DNA of 64,000 nt, taken from assembly GCA_014526335.1 (NCBI GenBank), contig JACTAT010000010.1, positions 495,184-559,183 of the forward strand, read 5' to 3'. A program made the translations under genes and the position numbers. The notes below the pieces were generated by a model. That model was given only the letters and a program-made list of their open reading frames with translations. It did no database searches and was not told where the DNA came from. Origin of the DNA: Chrysaora quinquecirrha. Taxonomy: Eukaryota > Cnidaria > Scyphozoa > Semaeostomeae > Pelagiidae. The number at the start of each line of letters is the position of its first letter. Position 1 is the stretch's first letter. This document shows positions 40,801-53,404 of the stretch, piece after piece.

Positions 40801-42985
40801 AACATAGAGCAGAAATGTTACTTATGCGCACGCATTTTCTTCTGCACTTGCAAAAACGAGAATTGAGTTGAATTTTCTGCTGTTGAACAAAGGCAGAAAG
40901 CTGTGAGGATTTTGCTTGTGTGTTTAATGTTTCGAATTTTGGTTAATTATTTGTGTTAAATAAAGCTTTGGAAACTCAGACAAGATGAAAATAAAACAAT
41001 GATATCTTTTGGGGAAATCAGTGATGATGGATGATTAAATTTTCCAAAGAGATAGTAAATGTTTTATGCACACAACTCTCAACTCTTGGTTTAGGCCACA
41101 CCATGATAAACTCTCTTTGTGGGGAAAAACAATAAATTACTCTTTCGTGTAGAAAAAATCAGTTTATTGTTTCATTCTTGGTTTTCATGAATAACTTCAG
41201 ATGGCAGCACTTATTCTCATTTATCTTGGTCTACTATTGCCTTGTAAGAAAATCCTTTTTTTTTTAAATATTCATTTCATTCTCAATAAAAATCGATTAT
41301 AATATACAATAAAAACATAAAAGGGCAAATATGTAAAAAGTTAAAATAAATAAAAAAAAAAAGCGTTAAAATAGTGTTCAAATTTAAAAGACTGTCCTAG
41401 ATCCTCGGATACATAAAATCATAGATTTAAGTAGTTTAAAAGAAATTTTAGTTCTAATGTCCGAAATGATTTCATGATATTTCTTCCCTCGTTTAAGAAA
41501 ATCCTTTAGTGTATCCTATAAAACTAAATTTTTGAAATTTGAAATTCATTCTCTATTCTAAACAAAAAAGAGATATATCTCTAACAACATCCTTCTTCAG
41601 CATTAATTATCCTGTCAGCAACTGCCCAGCTTATCAGTTACAGTACACATCTGCTCCATAGAATATATCACAAGACTGGCCAGTTTTGTTGACTATTATA
41701 CATCATTTGTTGCTTGAAGTGAAGTGTGGTTCACAAGTGAGATTCTATGAACAGCTCGAATGTAGGATTATTTTGATCAATCATTACCAAAAGCTTTGTC
41801 CTGAACAGCAAAAACTTCAGGATCAAACTTTTTTGTGAATGATTGAATGAAGATGGCATTTATTTCCCCCATAAAAATTATTTTTAACAGCTTTGTACTG
41901 ACTCTGGAACGCTCAACACTTTTCACAACATTGCATTGGTGATCTGAAAGAAAAAACAGACACTAATTACCTAGGATTACAAAACACAATAATTTTTGAA
42001 GTGGAAAGTCCCAGTGCCCTTTGAATATAACATTCACATGCTTTGCTAAAAGAATTTTAATCAATATTGTACATTACATAAAGCAGAACAGTACTTGAAA
42101 AATAGAATGGAATGGGCCTAGGCAACATGTCATTAAAAGCTTAAAATTATGAATACATTTGGAGAAAAATTTCAGTATGTTTGCCAATTTTCCCATGAGT
42201 GAGATATAGTGTTTTAAGGAGTTTGAGATATGCTCTTTCAGCTGAAAAAAATTTGTGTTGTGGCAGGGTAGGGATTTTTCACAATTTGCAACTGAATCTA
42301 CCCATATAAAGTTTTGCATTTTTATTACGAAAATGTACACTAATTTTTGTTCATGATAGAAAAGTAACGGCATGTTCGACCTCTAATGCGGTTTGAAAAC
42401 TTGAGAATTTAAGCTCGGGCCTACGCCAGATAACATAAAAAATCCCGGAAAGTTAGGTTTGTATCGAAATATTTGTGAGTGAAGAATTTAGATTTCAGCA
42501 ATTATGATAAAGAACATCCAAATTTACGTCTTGAGATTCGTCTTCCCAGATAAGTGTGTTCTCAATGTTCAACTGATGCCAGTTTGAGCTAAAATTTGAA
42601 ATAGTTTGCCAATTTTCCGAGTATACAGACCTGTATCAGAATGTCGTCCTCATCTTGGAGATCCATTCCAGTTTTGAGATATCTTTAATTTAAATTTCCA
42701 GAAATTTCGCTGTAAAAATAGTCTTCCCTGCTGATGAAATATAAGCATCTATTTACCACTTAAACCCTACAGATCTCCATGAGACTTCACTTGACTGTAG
42801 CCACCTCATCAGTCTACAGCATCATGGCCACCCTTTTCACTTCGCGCGTTCCAAGATGCCTGATCACGCTGCTGGGTTCCTGTGGTGAAAAAATTCTCTG
42901 CCCCTCCCTCCTCCCTCCATTTTGACCCTTCCTTGCAGGCGCAAGAGCCGTTTGGTCAGCGGCATAAACACTTCTGCTCTATGTT
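40801..42985. mobile_element. Mutator-like (9-bp TSD) non-autonomous element E1, copy 1
   Basis: Terminal inverted repeats AACATAGAGCAGAAATGTT / AACA(C)TTCTGCTCTATGTT. Exact 9-bp target duplication AACACGCTT at 40792-40800 and 42986-42994. 2185 bases. No credible transposase: frames at 42074-42373 (minus) and others show no domain. It contains 59 bases copied from the polymerase (42491-42549). Confidence 0.88.
42491..42549 (+). other. 59-base polymerase B filler inside E1
   Basis: Identical to the reverse complement of 39320-39378 (polymerase DFSNYDKEHP region plus the 3' junction). The sister element E2 has only a few bases (GATTGGGAA) at this place, so the 59 bases were inserted into E1. 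Confidence 0.85.
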
Positions 42986-43060
42986 AACACGCTTTGAATC
43001 ACCCCTACTAATTTCAAGCAATTTTTAACGTCTTTTATTCTACCTTATTATTATTCTAGA

Positions 43061-43487
43061 ATGTCACGAATAGCTCTCATAGACGTAGAGTTCATCCAAA
43101 CAAGCCAATCACATAAATCCATCAGAAAGATAGCAATCCTCCTGGATGATGGTGAAACGGCATTTGAAACAGAGTTTGTCCCATGTGTTGAACACAAGAA
43201 ATTAGAGCCTAAATGGAGACGTACATATAACTTTTGCAGATACAACATCCACTGATTGGAGTACCTCCCAACTATGACGGCATTTAAATGCATCTATTTG
43301 ACTGAAATAATAAAAGACATACTAGAATGGAACAATGTTGGTTTAATTTATTACAAGGGTGGCGTTATTGAAAGAGAGATTTGTTGAAAGATAGAGATAG
43401 CTAGCAGAAATATAGAAGAATTTGGAGCGCCCAAGGCCACAACCCATGATCCTTTGGAGGAGCTAAAAGAACACTTCAACTTGCTAT
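43061..43487 (+). pseudogene. Short unknown protein, possibly exonuclease-like (unit B copy 1)
   Basis: Starts MSRIALIDVEFIQTSQSHKS, continues FETEFVPCVEHKKLEPKWRR and NFCRYNIH, then after a stop and frame changes WNNVGLIYYKGGVIEREIC and FGAPKATTHDPLEELKEHFN. The IDVE start, a mid-protein (K/Y)KGG and the late HDPLEE phrase recall small RNase H-fold, DEDD-like ORFs seen in invertebrate transposons, but I cannot confirm this. It lies between E1 and E2. Confidence 0.35.
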
Positions 43488-43504
43488 GAGGTATCAATCA
43501 ATTT

Positions 43505-43850
43505 AATTAATTAATATTGTTTAATGTTCTTTTAGTTCTTCTAGAGGGTCGTGCGTTGTTACCTTGGGCACCCCCAAATTCTTCTTTATTAAAAAACAAC
43601 ATGACAATCTGCTGGCAGATTCTCCTCTCTATATCGCCACCCTGGTATAAAACGCTATCGTTAAAAGTTATGAAACTATTCCCACATTGTTCCATTCTAG
43701 AATTTCCTTTATTATTGTTGTCGAATTATAACATTCAGATGTCGCTCCTTTCGGAGGTACCCCAATCGGTGGATGTTGTATCTGCAACAATTATAGCTCT
43801 GTCTCCATTTAGGCTCTAATTTCTTGTATTCGACGCATGGTACAAACTCT
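43505..43850 (-). pseudogene. Inverted diverged copy of the same short protein
   Basis: Minus strand shows SVLYQGGDIERRICQQIVM and FNKEEFGGAQGNNARPSRRT, matching YYKGGVIEREIC and EEFGAPKATTHDPLEELKE (second part frame-shifted). DNA at 43735-43840 is the complement of a variant of 43165-43260. The two copies lie tail to tail. Confidence 0.5.
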
Positions 43851-44184
43851 CTTTAGAATGATGTTGTACCAGCATCCAACAAAATTGCTTCTTTAGAATA
43901 ATAATTCAGTCCATATATCTAATACTTATGATAGGTTACAGAAGCAACATTATTATAGACTAAGCAAATGTTTGAAAAAAAAATGTTTGACTAGGATCTA
44001 AATTACTTTGAAAACAATTCATAATGCAGTGACCTGTCTAACTGACTTCGAAAATTAATGTGATCAGTTAGACCTTAAACATTTTCGATATAATATCTCA
44101 TATATCTATTAAAACGAATTGAAATCTTGGGAATCATTCTCCCCATTGTTGTTGAATTGAATTGAGTTGTTGTTGAATTGAATT
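43851..44184. other. Spacer before E2
   Basis: A+T-rich, ending in a TTGTTGTTGAATTGAATT repeat. Nothing else seen. Confidence 0.5.
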
Positions 44185-44193
44185 ATTGAACCT

Positions 44194-46220
44194 AACATAG
44201 AGCAGAAATGTTTATGCCGCTGACCAAACGGCTCTTGCGCCTGCAAGGAAGGGTCAAAATGGAGGGAGGAGGAGGGCAGAGAATTTTTCACCACAGGAAC
44301 CCAACAGTGTGATCAGGCATCTTGGAACGCGTGAAGTGAAAAGGGTCGCCATCATGCTATAGAGTGAGGAGGTGGCTACAGTCAAGTGAAGTTTCATGGA
44401 GATCTGTAGGGTTTAAGTGGTAAATAGATGCTTATATTTCATCAGCAGGAAGACTGTTTTACAGCAAAATTTCTGGAAGTGTAAATTAAAGATATCTCAA
44501 AACTGTACCCTGCCACAAGATGAATTTTTCACGAAATGGATCTCCAAGATGAGGACGACATTGTGATACAGGTCTGTATACTCGGAAAATTGGCAAACTA
44601 TTTCAAATTTTAGCTCAAACTGGCATCAGTTGAACATTGAGAACACACTTCCCAATCAATCTAAATTCTTCACTCACAAATATTTCGATACAAACCTAAC
44701 TTTCTGGGATTTTTATGTTACCTGGCATGTAGGCCCAAGCTTAAATTCTCAAGTTTTCAAACCCCATTAGAGATCGAACATGCCGTTACTTTTCTACTCA
44801 AAACAAAAATTAGTGTACATTTTCGTAATAAAATGCAAAACTTTATATGGGTAAATTCAGTTGCAAATTGTGAAAAATCCCTACCCTGCCACAGCACAAA
44901 TTTTTTCTCAGCTGAAAGAGCATATCTCAAACTCCTTAAAACACTATATCTCACTCGTGGGAAAATTGGCAAACATACTGAAATTTTTCTTCAAATGTAT
45001 TCATAATTTTAAGCTTTTAATGACATGTTGCCTAGGCCCATTCCATTCTATTTTTCAAGTACTGTTCTGCTTTATGTAACGTACAATATTGAATAAAATT
45101 CTTTTAGCAAAGCATGTGAATGTTATATTCAAAGGGCACTGGGACTTTCCTCTTCAAATAATTATTGTGTTTTGTAATCCTAGGGTAATGAGTGTCTGTT
45201 TTTTTCTTTCAGATCACCTATGCAATGTTCTGAAAATTGTTGAGCGTTCCAGAGTCAGTACAAAGCTGTTAAAAAATAATTTTTATGGGGGAAATAAATG
45301 CCATCTTCATTCAATCATTCACAAAAAAAGTTTGGTCCTGAAGTTTTTGCTGTTCATGACAAAGCTTTTTGGGAATGAGGGCTCAAAAATAATCCAACAT
45401 TCCAGCTGTTCATAGAATCTCACTTGTGAACCAAACTTAAAGCAACAAATGATGTATAATAGTAAACAAAACTGGCCTGTCTTGTGATATATTCTGTGGA
45501 GCAGATGTGTACTTCAACTGATAAGCTGGGCAGTTGCTGACAGGATAATTAATGCTGAAGAAGGATGTTCTTAGAGATATCTCTGTTTTCTTTAGAATAG
45601 AAAATGAATTTCAAATTTCAAAATTTAGTTGACTTTTTAACTTGTCATTTCTGGGTGAAGCTAAAATAACTTACTTTTATCTTACTGTCTTTATTTTTCA
45701 TTTTTCACATTTTTAAACATTTCATAGTGTTCTTCAAAACCAGAACATATGCATTATAGGATAACACTAAAGGAATTTTCTTAGAAGGCAATGGTAGACC
45801 AAGATAAATGAAAATAAGTGCTGCCATCTGAAGTTATTCATGAAAAATGAAACAATAAACTGATTTTTTCTACACAAAAGAGTACTTTATTGTTTTTCCC
45901 CACAAAGAGAGTTTATCATGGTGTGGCCTAAACCAAGAGTTGAGAGTTGTGTGCATAAAACATCTGCTATCTCTTTCGAAAATTTAATCATCCATCATGA
46001 CTGATTTCGCCAGAAGATATCATTGTTTTATTTTCATCTTGTCTGAGTTTCCAAGCTTTATTTAACACAAATAATTAACAAAAATTCGAAACATTAATCA
46101 CACAAGCAAAATCCTCACAGCTATGTGCCTTTGTTCAACAGCAGAAAATTCAACTCAATTTTCGTTTTTGCAAGTGCAGAAGAAAATGCGCGCAAATAAG
46201 TAACATTTCTGCTCTATGTT
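44194..46220. mobile_element. Mutator-like (9-bp TSD) non-autonomous element E2, copy 1
   Basis: Same family as E1 in opposite orientation. Exact 9-bp target duplication ATTGAACCT at 44185-44193 and 46221-46229. 2027 bases. The body is a near reverse complement of E1, without the 59-base filler. Frames at 44861-45415 are probably not coding. Confidence 0.88.
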
Positions 46221-46330
46221 ATTGAACCTTTTTTATTATTTAACATCTGTGTTACACTGCAAGAACTCTTGAAAAGAGGTTGGAGAAACCATTGCGCTAG
46301 ATTAAACCGTCACACTATAGCACGACCTGA

Positions 46331-46350
46331 TGACGTCACTGATGACGTCA
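46331..46350. promoter_or_regulatory. Two CRE-like palindromes
   Basis: TGACGTCA at 46331-46338 and 46343-46350, 12 bases apart, about 50 bases outside the TIR of the transposon that starts at 46399. Function is inferred only. Confidence 0.35.
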
Positions 46351-46398
46351 TTGGTAGTAGGACGCCTATGGTAGTATGGCTTGCGCTTTGCAACCTAC

Positions 46399-49021
46399 TA
46401 TGGTTGTGGTGTTCCATCTACTTCCGAAATTACAGATGTTTTAAAAAACTCACCAATTTATTGCAAACTATAATTTTTTTCAGACAAGTTAATTATAGTA
46501 ATATGAAATTTTCACACTTCAGAATTCTATTTTATGCATCTTAATGATGAATCATTTCAAACAAATGCAATGCTCAATATGACATACACAAATGTAAGTT
46601 ATCTCTTTTTCTCTCTTGTATTTATGTTGACAGTGTATCTTGCAAAAAAAACTCCCAACAGAAACATAGTTTTCAAAACATAGGTAAAAAATATCTTTCA
46701 TACCTTTGAGCACTATTAAATTCGAAATTTTAAATTTAATGCCTTTGTAATTTTTGAGAAACCGTTGTCATTTTAGTTCTGTATGAAATCTGATATTCTG
46801 GAAAATATGCCTAGATGAATTTCAGATCTAATGTGACCTTGCTTGTAGTATTCCTTGTTGACTTCATTTTAACGTACTTTCAAGTAATGATGTAATGTGA
46901 TATGATAAGCCACAGAAACAAAAACAAGTCATGCTATTCGACCAGGAATAGGTCACGCCAGGTACTGTAATGGAATGGCTATACGACGTTATTGATTTCC
47001 TGAAATAAGGCATCATGTAATGGATGAATTGAGGAACCGTGGGCAAGATCGAAATGAAAATTTCTTGTTGATAGCGGAGAATAATCTAAATTTAGTTTCA
47101 TTAGACTATAGAACTACCGAAAACTAAGCTCATAGCAGATTTGTAGTTGTTTTTGACAAAGTTGTTCTAAACTTGTGGTAAAGCATTTGTTAACTTGTAT
47201 TTTAATATTCAGAAATATTCAAAATAGTCAAAGCGAAAGGAAAGCTGTTGGGTTTGGAAATGTATGCAGGGTCAGTGTCATAAGCTAGTTTTTAGTGAGG
47301 ATGAAGGTTTTATTAAAATAAGGGATCTTGATGATGAATAAAGAGATATTCTGATCTGGATAACAAATATTTTCAATATACACCTGACGATGAAATATGT
47401 CTACATCACCAGCAAAAGTTTTTGAAAAGTATTCTCTTTGTCATAAGAAATGCTACAATCCTTTCGAAAAAAGCAATCATAAAGGTAAGGGATCACTTCG
47501 TGAGGTCACTTTACAAATGGCGTTGAAATTGAGAGATAAAGGGCTCCAAGTTGTACAAGGCAAAAAATTTGCCCAATTTGCAGAAATTGGAAAGGTGTCA
47601 GCTTCTAAACATATGTCAGAAGAGGAGATGTCTAGTCCTGACAAAGATAGCATCCAAATGGAAGAAGATCTAAAAGCAGAAAGAAGTAGAGAGATCCTAA
47701 ATTCAACACTTTTGGAAGAGGATATCATCCTGATAAAGCTTCATGGCCTTGCTGCCCATTCAAGAATTTCCCATGGGAAGCGAAAGATGTCAGAGTATCA
47801 ATCACGATTTCAGAAGAAGCAGTCTGACTTCCAAGCAACTTGGCAAGTGCTATAAAGGTAGAACCAGCAGACCTAGAACTGAGTTCAGAAGATGAGGGAG
47901 TTGTCACTGAAACTGAACAGATAGTAAAAGATCTTGATACACTTGTGTATTTGTTTAAAGAGAAATTTAAAGTATCCTCTTAGAATTACAAATCCTGTCA
48001 GAAAAACAGCAGACTTTTTTCAAGTTTCGAATTATATGGTGCAGACAGCATTAAACCTTAGAAGAGAGAAAGGCATCCTTTTAGAACATAAACCAAAGCA
48101 GGAAAAAAAATTTCTGATGAAGTTTTGCTGCATGTGAGAGAGTGTTTTTGTGATGACGAGTTCTGACGCCTAATGCCTGGAAAAAAGGACTATGTAAGTG
48201 TTTCAAGAGGTGTGCATCAGCAAAAGGGTTTATCGTAACTAAACCTTAATGAATTATATGCAGCATTTAAAAGCAAGTTTCCAGATGAGAAAATTGAACT
48301 TTTGATGTTTTGCATGGTAAGACCAAGATGATGTGTTACTGTTGGGTCTTCAGGAACTCATTCTGTCTGTGTTTGTTCGATACAAGAAAACATGAAATTG
48401 CTGCTTAAGGCAGTCGATTTAGAAAAGTCCTACCATGACATTATTGAAATGATTGTACGTGACAGGAATAATAGAGATTATATGATACATTGCTGTCCTA
48501 ATTGCCCTGGACCAAAGCCTTTGAAAGAATTTTTTATTAGAAAGCTAAAACTGAATTTAGATATTGAAGTAGAAGATGGTGTAGATACTATGTCAGAAGA
48601 AGTTAACCCTGAGACAGTAGAATATAACATTATGTTTAATCAGTGGTGCAGTACAGACAGGATGGAAATTATAAAGCAGACGGCAACGGTTGATGAATTT
48701 ATAGACATTTTAGTTGAAAAACGTAACAAAATAACCACACATTCTTTATAACTAAGAGCCAAGCTCAATATTTTAAGCAAATAAAGTTAAATCTTTATGA
48801 TGACAAAGCAATTGTCATGCTTGATTTTGCCGAAAATTATCAGTTTAATATACAAAATGAAATCAAAGGTTTCCATTGGAATAAGTCCCAATGCACTTTT
48901 CATCCTGTAGTGATTGACACCAAGAAAGATGGCAATTTGACTTCGAATCCTTGTATTTTATATCTGATGATATTGTACATTATGTTGATCTTGTACACTG
49001 TATAATCAAAGAAACAGTGAA
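46399..49021 (+). mobile_element. DFAENY-type TIR transposon, copy 1 (cut by the tandem junction)
   Basis: Left terminal inverted repeat from TATGGTTGTGGTGTTCCATC to TTTATGCATCTTAATGATGA (46399-46552). The right end is missing because the tandem junction falls inside the coding part. Confidence 0.8.
47397..49005 (+). pseudogene. DFAENY-family transposon protein, broken (copy 1, truncated)
   Basis: Large protein known to me only as an uncharacterised family in cnidarians and other invertebrates. Segments in order: MSTSPAKVFEKYSLCHKKCY; SLREVTLQMALKLRDKGLQV; ILIKLHGLAAHSRISHGKRK; a helix-turn-helix-like part (RKTADFFQVSNYMVQTALNL); MPGKKDYVSVSRGV; VTVGSSGTHSVCVCSIQEN; HCCPNCPGPKPLKEFFIRKL; FNQWCSTDRMEIIKQTATVD; and MLDFAENYQFNIQNEIKGFH. 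The C-terminal FSDG part is lost at the junction. At least five stops or frameshifts. The Cys pairs suggest metal binding, and DFAEN could be the first acidic site of an RNase H-like transposase; that is inference. Confidence 0.75.
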
Positions 49022-49236
49022 TATAACCGACGCGACTCTGATTCGATTAATTAACTCACTGACGAGGCTGACGATGGGCAGCGACATATTTGAGGAAACT
49101 ATAATGAAATTAAATAATAATTAAAATATATTGCATGTGTCGGGAACAATGGTAATAAAAACAAAACTTCCGAATTATAATTTAGCGTACAAGACACGGG
49201 ATCACCTAAAAATACTGGGAAGACGAATCTCAAGAC

Positions 49237-50002
49237 GTAAATTTGGATGTTCTTTATCATAATTGCTGAAATCGAATCCATCTTCGTGATCTTTCAATAC
49301 TTTATCAACTTGATCTTTAGACATTGGTATGTCGTAGATGAAACTATCAGTATCCATGTAGCATAACTCAGCATTTGGAAGGTTTGGCTTTGCAAAGTTT
49401 AAGTGGAAATCATACATCAATGTTTTGCTAATATCCAATATGCTGGAACCAATATACATTGGTTTGTTGAGTGTAACTTTCCTCAACTTTTTCTCAACCA
49501 AAAGCGTGTCTTCATTGATTTCAATTACTCCGTAAAAGTTTGGATTTCTTACCCATTTTCTCAAGACTTCTCCATCAGTACAGATTTCAAAACGTCGATG
49601 ATTTCCGAACATTTTCCATCCTCTTCCCAAACAGGGAATTGTTCATCAACTTGAACAGATCTTTTTCAAAGTCGTTTCTTGCATGTGTTCTCTTCTGGGT
49701 ATTAAAATCAATGTATTCTTTCAGCCATAGACTTTGCTTGAATTCAATGATTTCATGAATTTTGGTCAGCTTCAAACCCAATTCCAAACACTGCTTCAAA
49801 TTTCTTTCATGCATGAGGTATTCTTCTTTGTTGAATAGATTTGGTATTAGCTTCGGTGTTGACTTAAACTTTTTTCCATTGAAAAGTTCTTCGTGAGCGT
49901 TCTTTTTGATGTTCTCTTAGGATATCTTCTTGAACTTGCAATCCTTGCGGCGCCAATGGTAAATCTGCATGATGATCGTGTAACTCGGCTGGTGAAACTT
50001 AT
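49237..50002 (-). pseudogene. DNA polymerase B fragment (unit B copy 2)
   Basis: Third copy of the palm region. Motif C (YMDTDSF) and motif B (LMNNSLFGK) are present but in different frames: one extra C near 49605 and one extra T near 49905 shift it relative to 39342-40105. Confidence 0.85.
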
Positions 50003-50688
50003 GAAGTTTAAAGATTCAGCCGGGCCTAGAATCTCTCACTTCTCGTTTCAATTCTTACTTTTTTCGCAGAAAAGTGCTAGAAATGAAGTTTTCTTATCAT
50101 TTTAACTTATAATAACTATTTCTTGTTTATTTAAGGATGTTTCATTTTTATTTGTTTGATTCTAACTTATTCTAAAAGCCGTGAAACTTATGAAGTTTCG
50201 AGACTCGGCTGGGCCTAGTATCTCTCACTTCAATTCTTTCTTTCAATTCTTTCAACTAAATTTCTAATTCTTTAGTTTTTAGTTGTCCATTGAAGAAAGT
50301 TCAGGTATGTAATTTTGTAATTTTGGTTTTTGTATAGTTTTATGTGAACACTTGAATCATTCAATTTCATAAAACTAGCAAGATTAATTAATGTTCATCA
50401 TTTTTTTCGTCTAATTAACACCACCCCTCTCAGACTCGAAAGGCTATTGACGAATGCTCTGGCCAATGTCATGAGAGACCGTGTTGAGCCCTCGTGCAGC
50501 GTAGGAAAAGTAGGCCGTTCGTTGCAACAGCCGTTTAGTGAGCTTCAGAACAGGTGGCTGAAGACTTTTCCATGTACGAGAAATTCTTGGACCCGGTAGA
50601 AATTCTTGGTAGACAGATAATGCTGCTCATCAAGGCCCCGTTAAGTCCGTGTTTTATTATTCGATCTTTTTGATGAACTAGGATAGTA
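50003..50688. other. Spacer with a duplicated phrase (unit B copy 2)
   Basis: Same as 40106-40791, with CTAGTATCTCTC in place of CTAGAATCTCTC in the second repeat. Confidence 0.55.
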
Positions 50689-50697
50689 AACACGCTT

Positions 50698-52885
50698 AAC
50701 ATAGAGCAGAAATGTTACTTATGCGCACGCATTTTCTTCTGCACTTGCAAAAACGAGAATTGAGTTGAATTTTCTGCTGTTGAACAAAGGCAGAAAGCTG
50801 TGAGGATTTTGCTTGTGTGTTTAATGTTTCGAATTTTGGTTAATTATTTGTGTTAAATAAAGCTTTGGAAACTCAGACAAGATGAAAATAAAACAATGAT
50901 ATCTTCTGGGGAAATCAGTGATGATGGATGATTAAATTTTCCAAAGAGATAGTAAATGTTTTATGCACACAACTCTCAACTCTTGGTTTAGGCCACACCA
51001 TGATAAACTCTCTTTGTGGGGAAAAACAATAAATTACTCTTTCGTGTAGAAAAAATCAGTTTATTGTTTCATTCTTGGTTTTCATGAATAACTTCAGATG
51101 GCAGCACTTATTCTCATTTATCTTGGTCTACTATTGCCTTCTAAGAAAATCCTTTTTTTTTTAAATATTCATTTCCTTCTCAATAAAAATCGATTATAAT
51201 ATACAATAAAAACATAAAAGGGCAAATATGTAAAAAGTTAAAATAAATAAAAAAAAAAAGCGTTAAAATAGTGTTCAAATTTAAAAGACTGTCCTAGATC
51301 CTCGGATACATAAAATCATAGATTTAAGTAGTTTAAAAGAAATTTTAGTTCTAATGTCCGAAATGATTTCATGATATTTCTTCCCTCGTTTAAGAAAATC
51401 CTTTAGTGTATCCTATAAAACTAAATTTTTGAAATTTGAAATTCATTCTCTATTCTAAACAAAAAGAGATATATCTCTAACAACATCCTTCTTCAGCATT
51501 AATTATCCTGTCAGCAACTGCCCAGCTTATCAGTTACAGTACACATCTGCTCCATAGAATATATCACAAGACTGGCCAGTTTTGTTGACTATTATACATC
51601 ATTTGTTGCTTGAAGTGAAGTGTGGTTCACAAGTGAGATTCTATGAACAGCTCGAATGTAGGATTATTTTTGATCAATCATTACCAAAAAGCTTTGTCCT
51701 GAACAGCAAAAACTTCAGGATCAAACTTTTTTGTGAATGATTGAATGAAGATGGCATTTATTTCCCCCATAAAAATTATTTTTAACAGCTTTGTACTGAC
51801 TCTGGAACGCTCAACACTTTTCACAACATTGCATTGGTGATCTGAAAGAAAAAAACAGACACTAATTACCCTAGGATTACAAAACACAATAATTTTTTGA
51901 AGTGGAAAGTCCCAGTGCCCTTTGAATATAACATTCACATGCTTTGCTAAAAGAATTTTAATCAATATTGTACATTACATAAAGCAGAACAGTACTTGAA
52001 AAATAGAATGGAATGGGCCTAGGCAACATGTCATTAAAAGCTTAAAATTATGAATACATTTGGAGAAAAATTTCAGTATGTTTGCCAATTTTCCCATGAG
52101 TGAGATATAGTGTTTTAAGGAGTTTGAGATATGCTCTTTCAGCTGAAAAAATTTGTGTTGTGGCAGGGTAGGGATTTTCACAATTTGCAACTGAATCTAC
52201 CCATATAAAGTTTTGCATTTTATTACGAAAATGTACACTAATTTTTGTTCCATGATAGAAAAGTAACGGCATGTTCGACCTCTAATGCGGTTTGAAAACT
52301 TGAGAATTTAAGCTCGGGCCTACGCCAGATAACATAAAAAATCCCGGAAAGTTAGGTTTGTATCGAAATATTTGTGAGTGAAGAATTTAGATTTCAGCAA
52401 TTATGATAAAGAACATCCAAATTTACGTCTTGAGATTCGTCTTCCCAGATAAGTGTGTTCTCAATGTTCAACTGATGCCAGTTTGAGCTAAAATTTGAAA
52501 TAGTTTGCCAATTTTCCGAGTATACAGACCTGTATCAGAATGTCGTCCTCATCTTGGAGATCCATTCCAGTTTTTGAGATATCTTTAATTTAAATTTCCA
52601 GAAATTTCGCTGTAAAAATAGTCTTCCCTGCTGATGAAATATAAGCATCTATTTACCACTTAAACCCTACAGATCTCCATGAGACTTCACTTGACTGTAG
52701 CCACCTCATCAGTCTACAGCATCATGGCCACCCTTTTCACTTCGCGCGTTCCAAGATGCCTGATCACGCTGCTGGGTTCCTGTGGTGAAAAAATTCTCTG
52801 CCCCTCCCTCCTCCCTCCATTTTGACCCTTCCTTGCAGGCGCAAGAGCCGTTTGGTCAGCGGCATAAACATTTCTGCTCTATGTT
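50698..52885. mobile_element. Mutator-like element E1, copy 2
   Basis: Same termini and target duplication AACACGCTT (50689-50697 and 52886-52894). Carries the same 59-base filler at 52390-52448, so the filler predates the duplication. Confidence 0.88.
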
Positions 52886-52960
52886 AACACGCTTTGAATC
52901 ACCCCTACTAATTTCAAGCAATTTTTAACGTCTTTTATTCTACCTTATTATTATTCTAGA

Positions 52961-53387
52961 ATGTCACGAATAGCTCTCATAGACGAGAGTTCATCCAAAC
53001 AAGCCAATCACATAAATCCATCAGAAAGATAGCAATCCTCCTGGATGATGGTGAAACGGCATTTGAAACAGAGTTTGTCCCATGTGTTGAACACAAGAAA
53101 TTAGAGCCTAAATGGAGACGTACATATAACTTTTGCAGATACAACATCCACTGATTGGAGTACCTCCCAACTATGACGGCATTTAAATGCATCTATTTGA
53201 CTGAAATAATAAAAGACATACTAGAATGGAACAATGTTGGTTTAATTTATTACAAGGGTGGCGTTATTGAAAGAGAGATTTGTTGAAAGATAGAGATAGC
53301 TAGCAGAAATATAGAAGAATTTGGAGCGCCCAAGGCCACAACCCATGATCCTTTGGAGGAGCTAAAAGAACACTTCAACTTGCTATG
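52961..53387 (+). pseudogene. Short unknown protein (unit B copy 2)
   Basis: Copy of 43061-43487. Three bases are missing after ATAGAC, which shortens IDVEF by one residue. The YYKGGVIEREIC and HDPLEELKE parts are the same. Confidence 0.35.
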
Positions 53388-53404
53388 AGGTATCAATCAA
53401 TTTA

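Larger units (their letters stand above)
39127..49021. repeat. Tandem duplication unit B, copy 1 (9.9 kb)
   Basis: The sequence from TATAACCGACGCGACTC (39127, inside the foldback right arm) to CAAAGAAACAGTGAA is repeated at 49022-58930 with offsets drifting from 9895 to 9912 through small indels. Its first 0.7 kb is also the end of unit A copy 2, so the two duplications overlap. Confidence 0.92.

Noticed and set aside
44719..45415. Plus-strand frames in E2 (and their minus counterparts in E1)
   Set aside because: No domain; frames differ between copies by single-base changes, so they are not conserved as protein.
46269..46544. 91-codon plus frame over the CRE-like sites and the TIR
   Set aside because: It crosses the transposon end and has no domain; probably chance.
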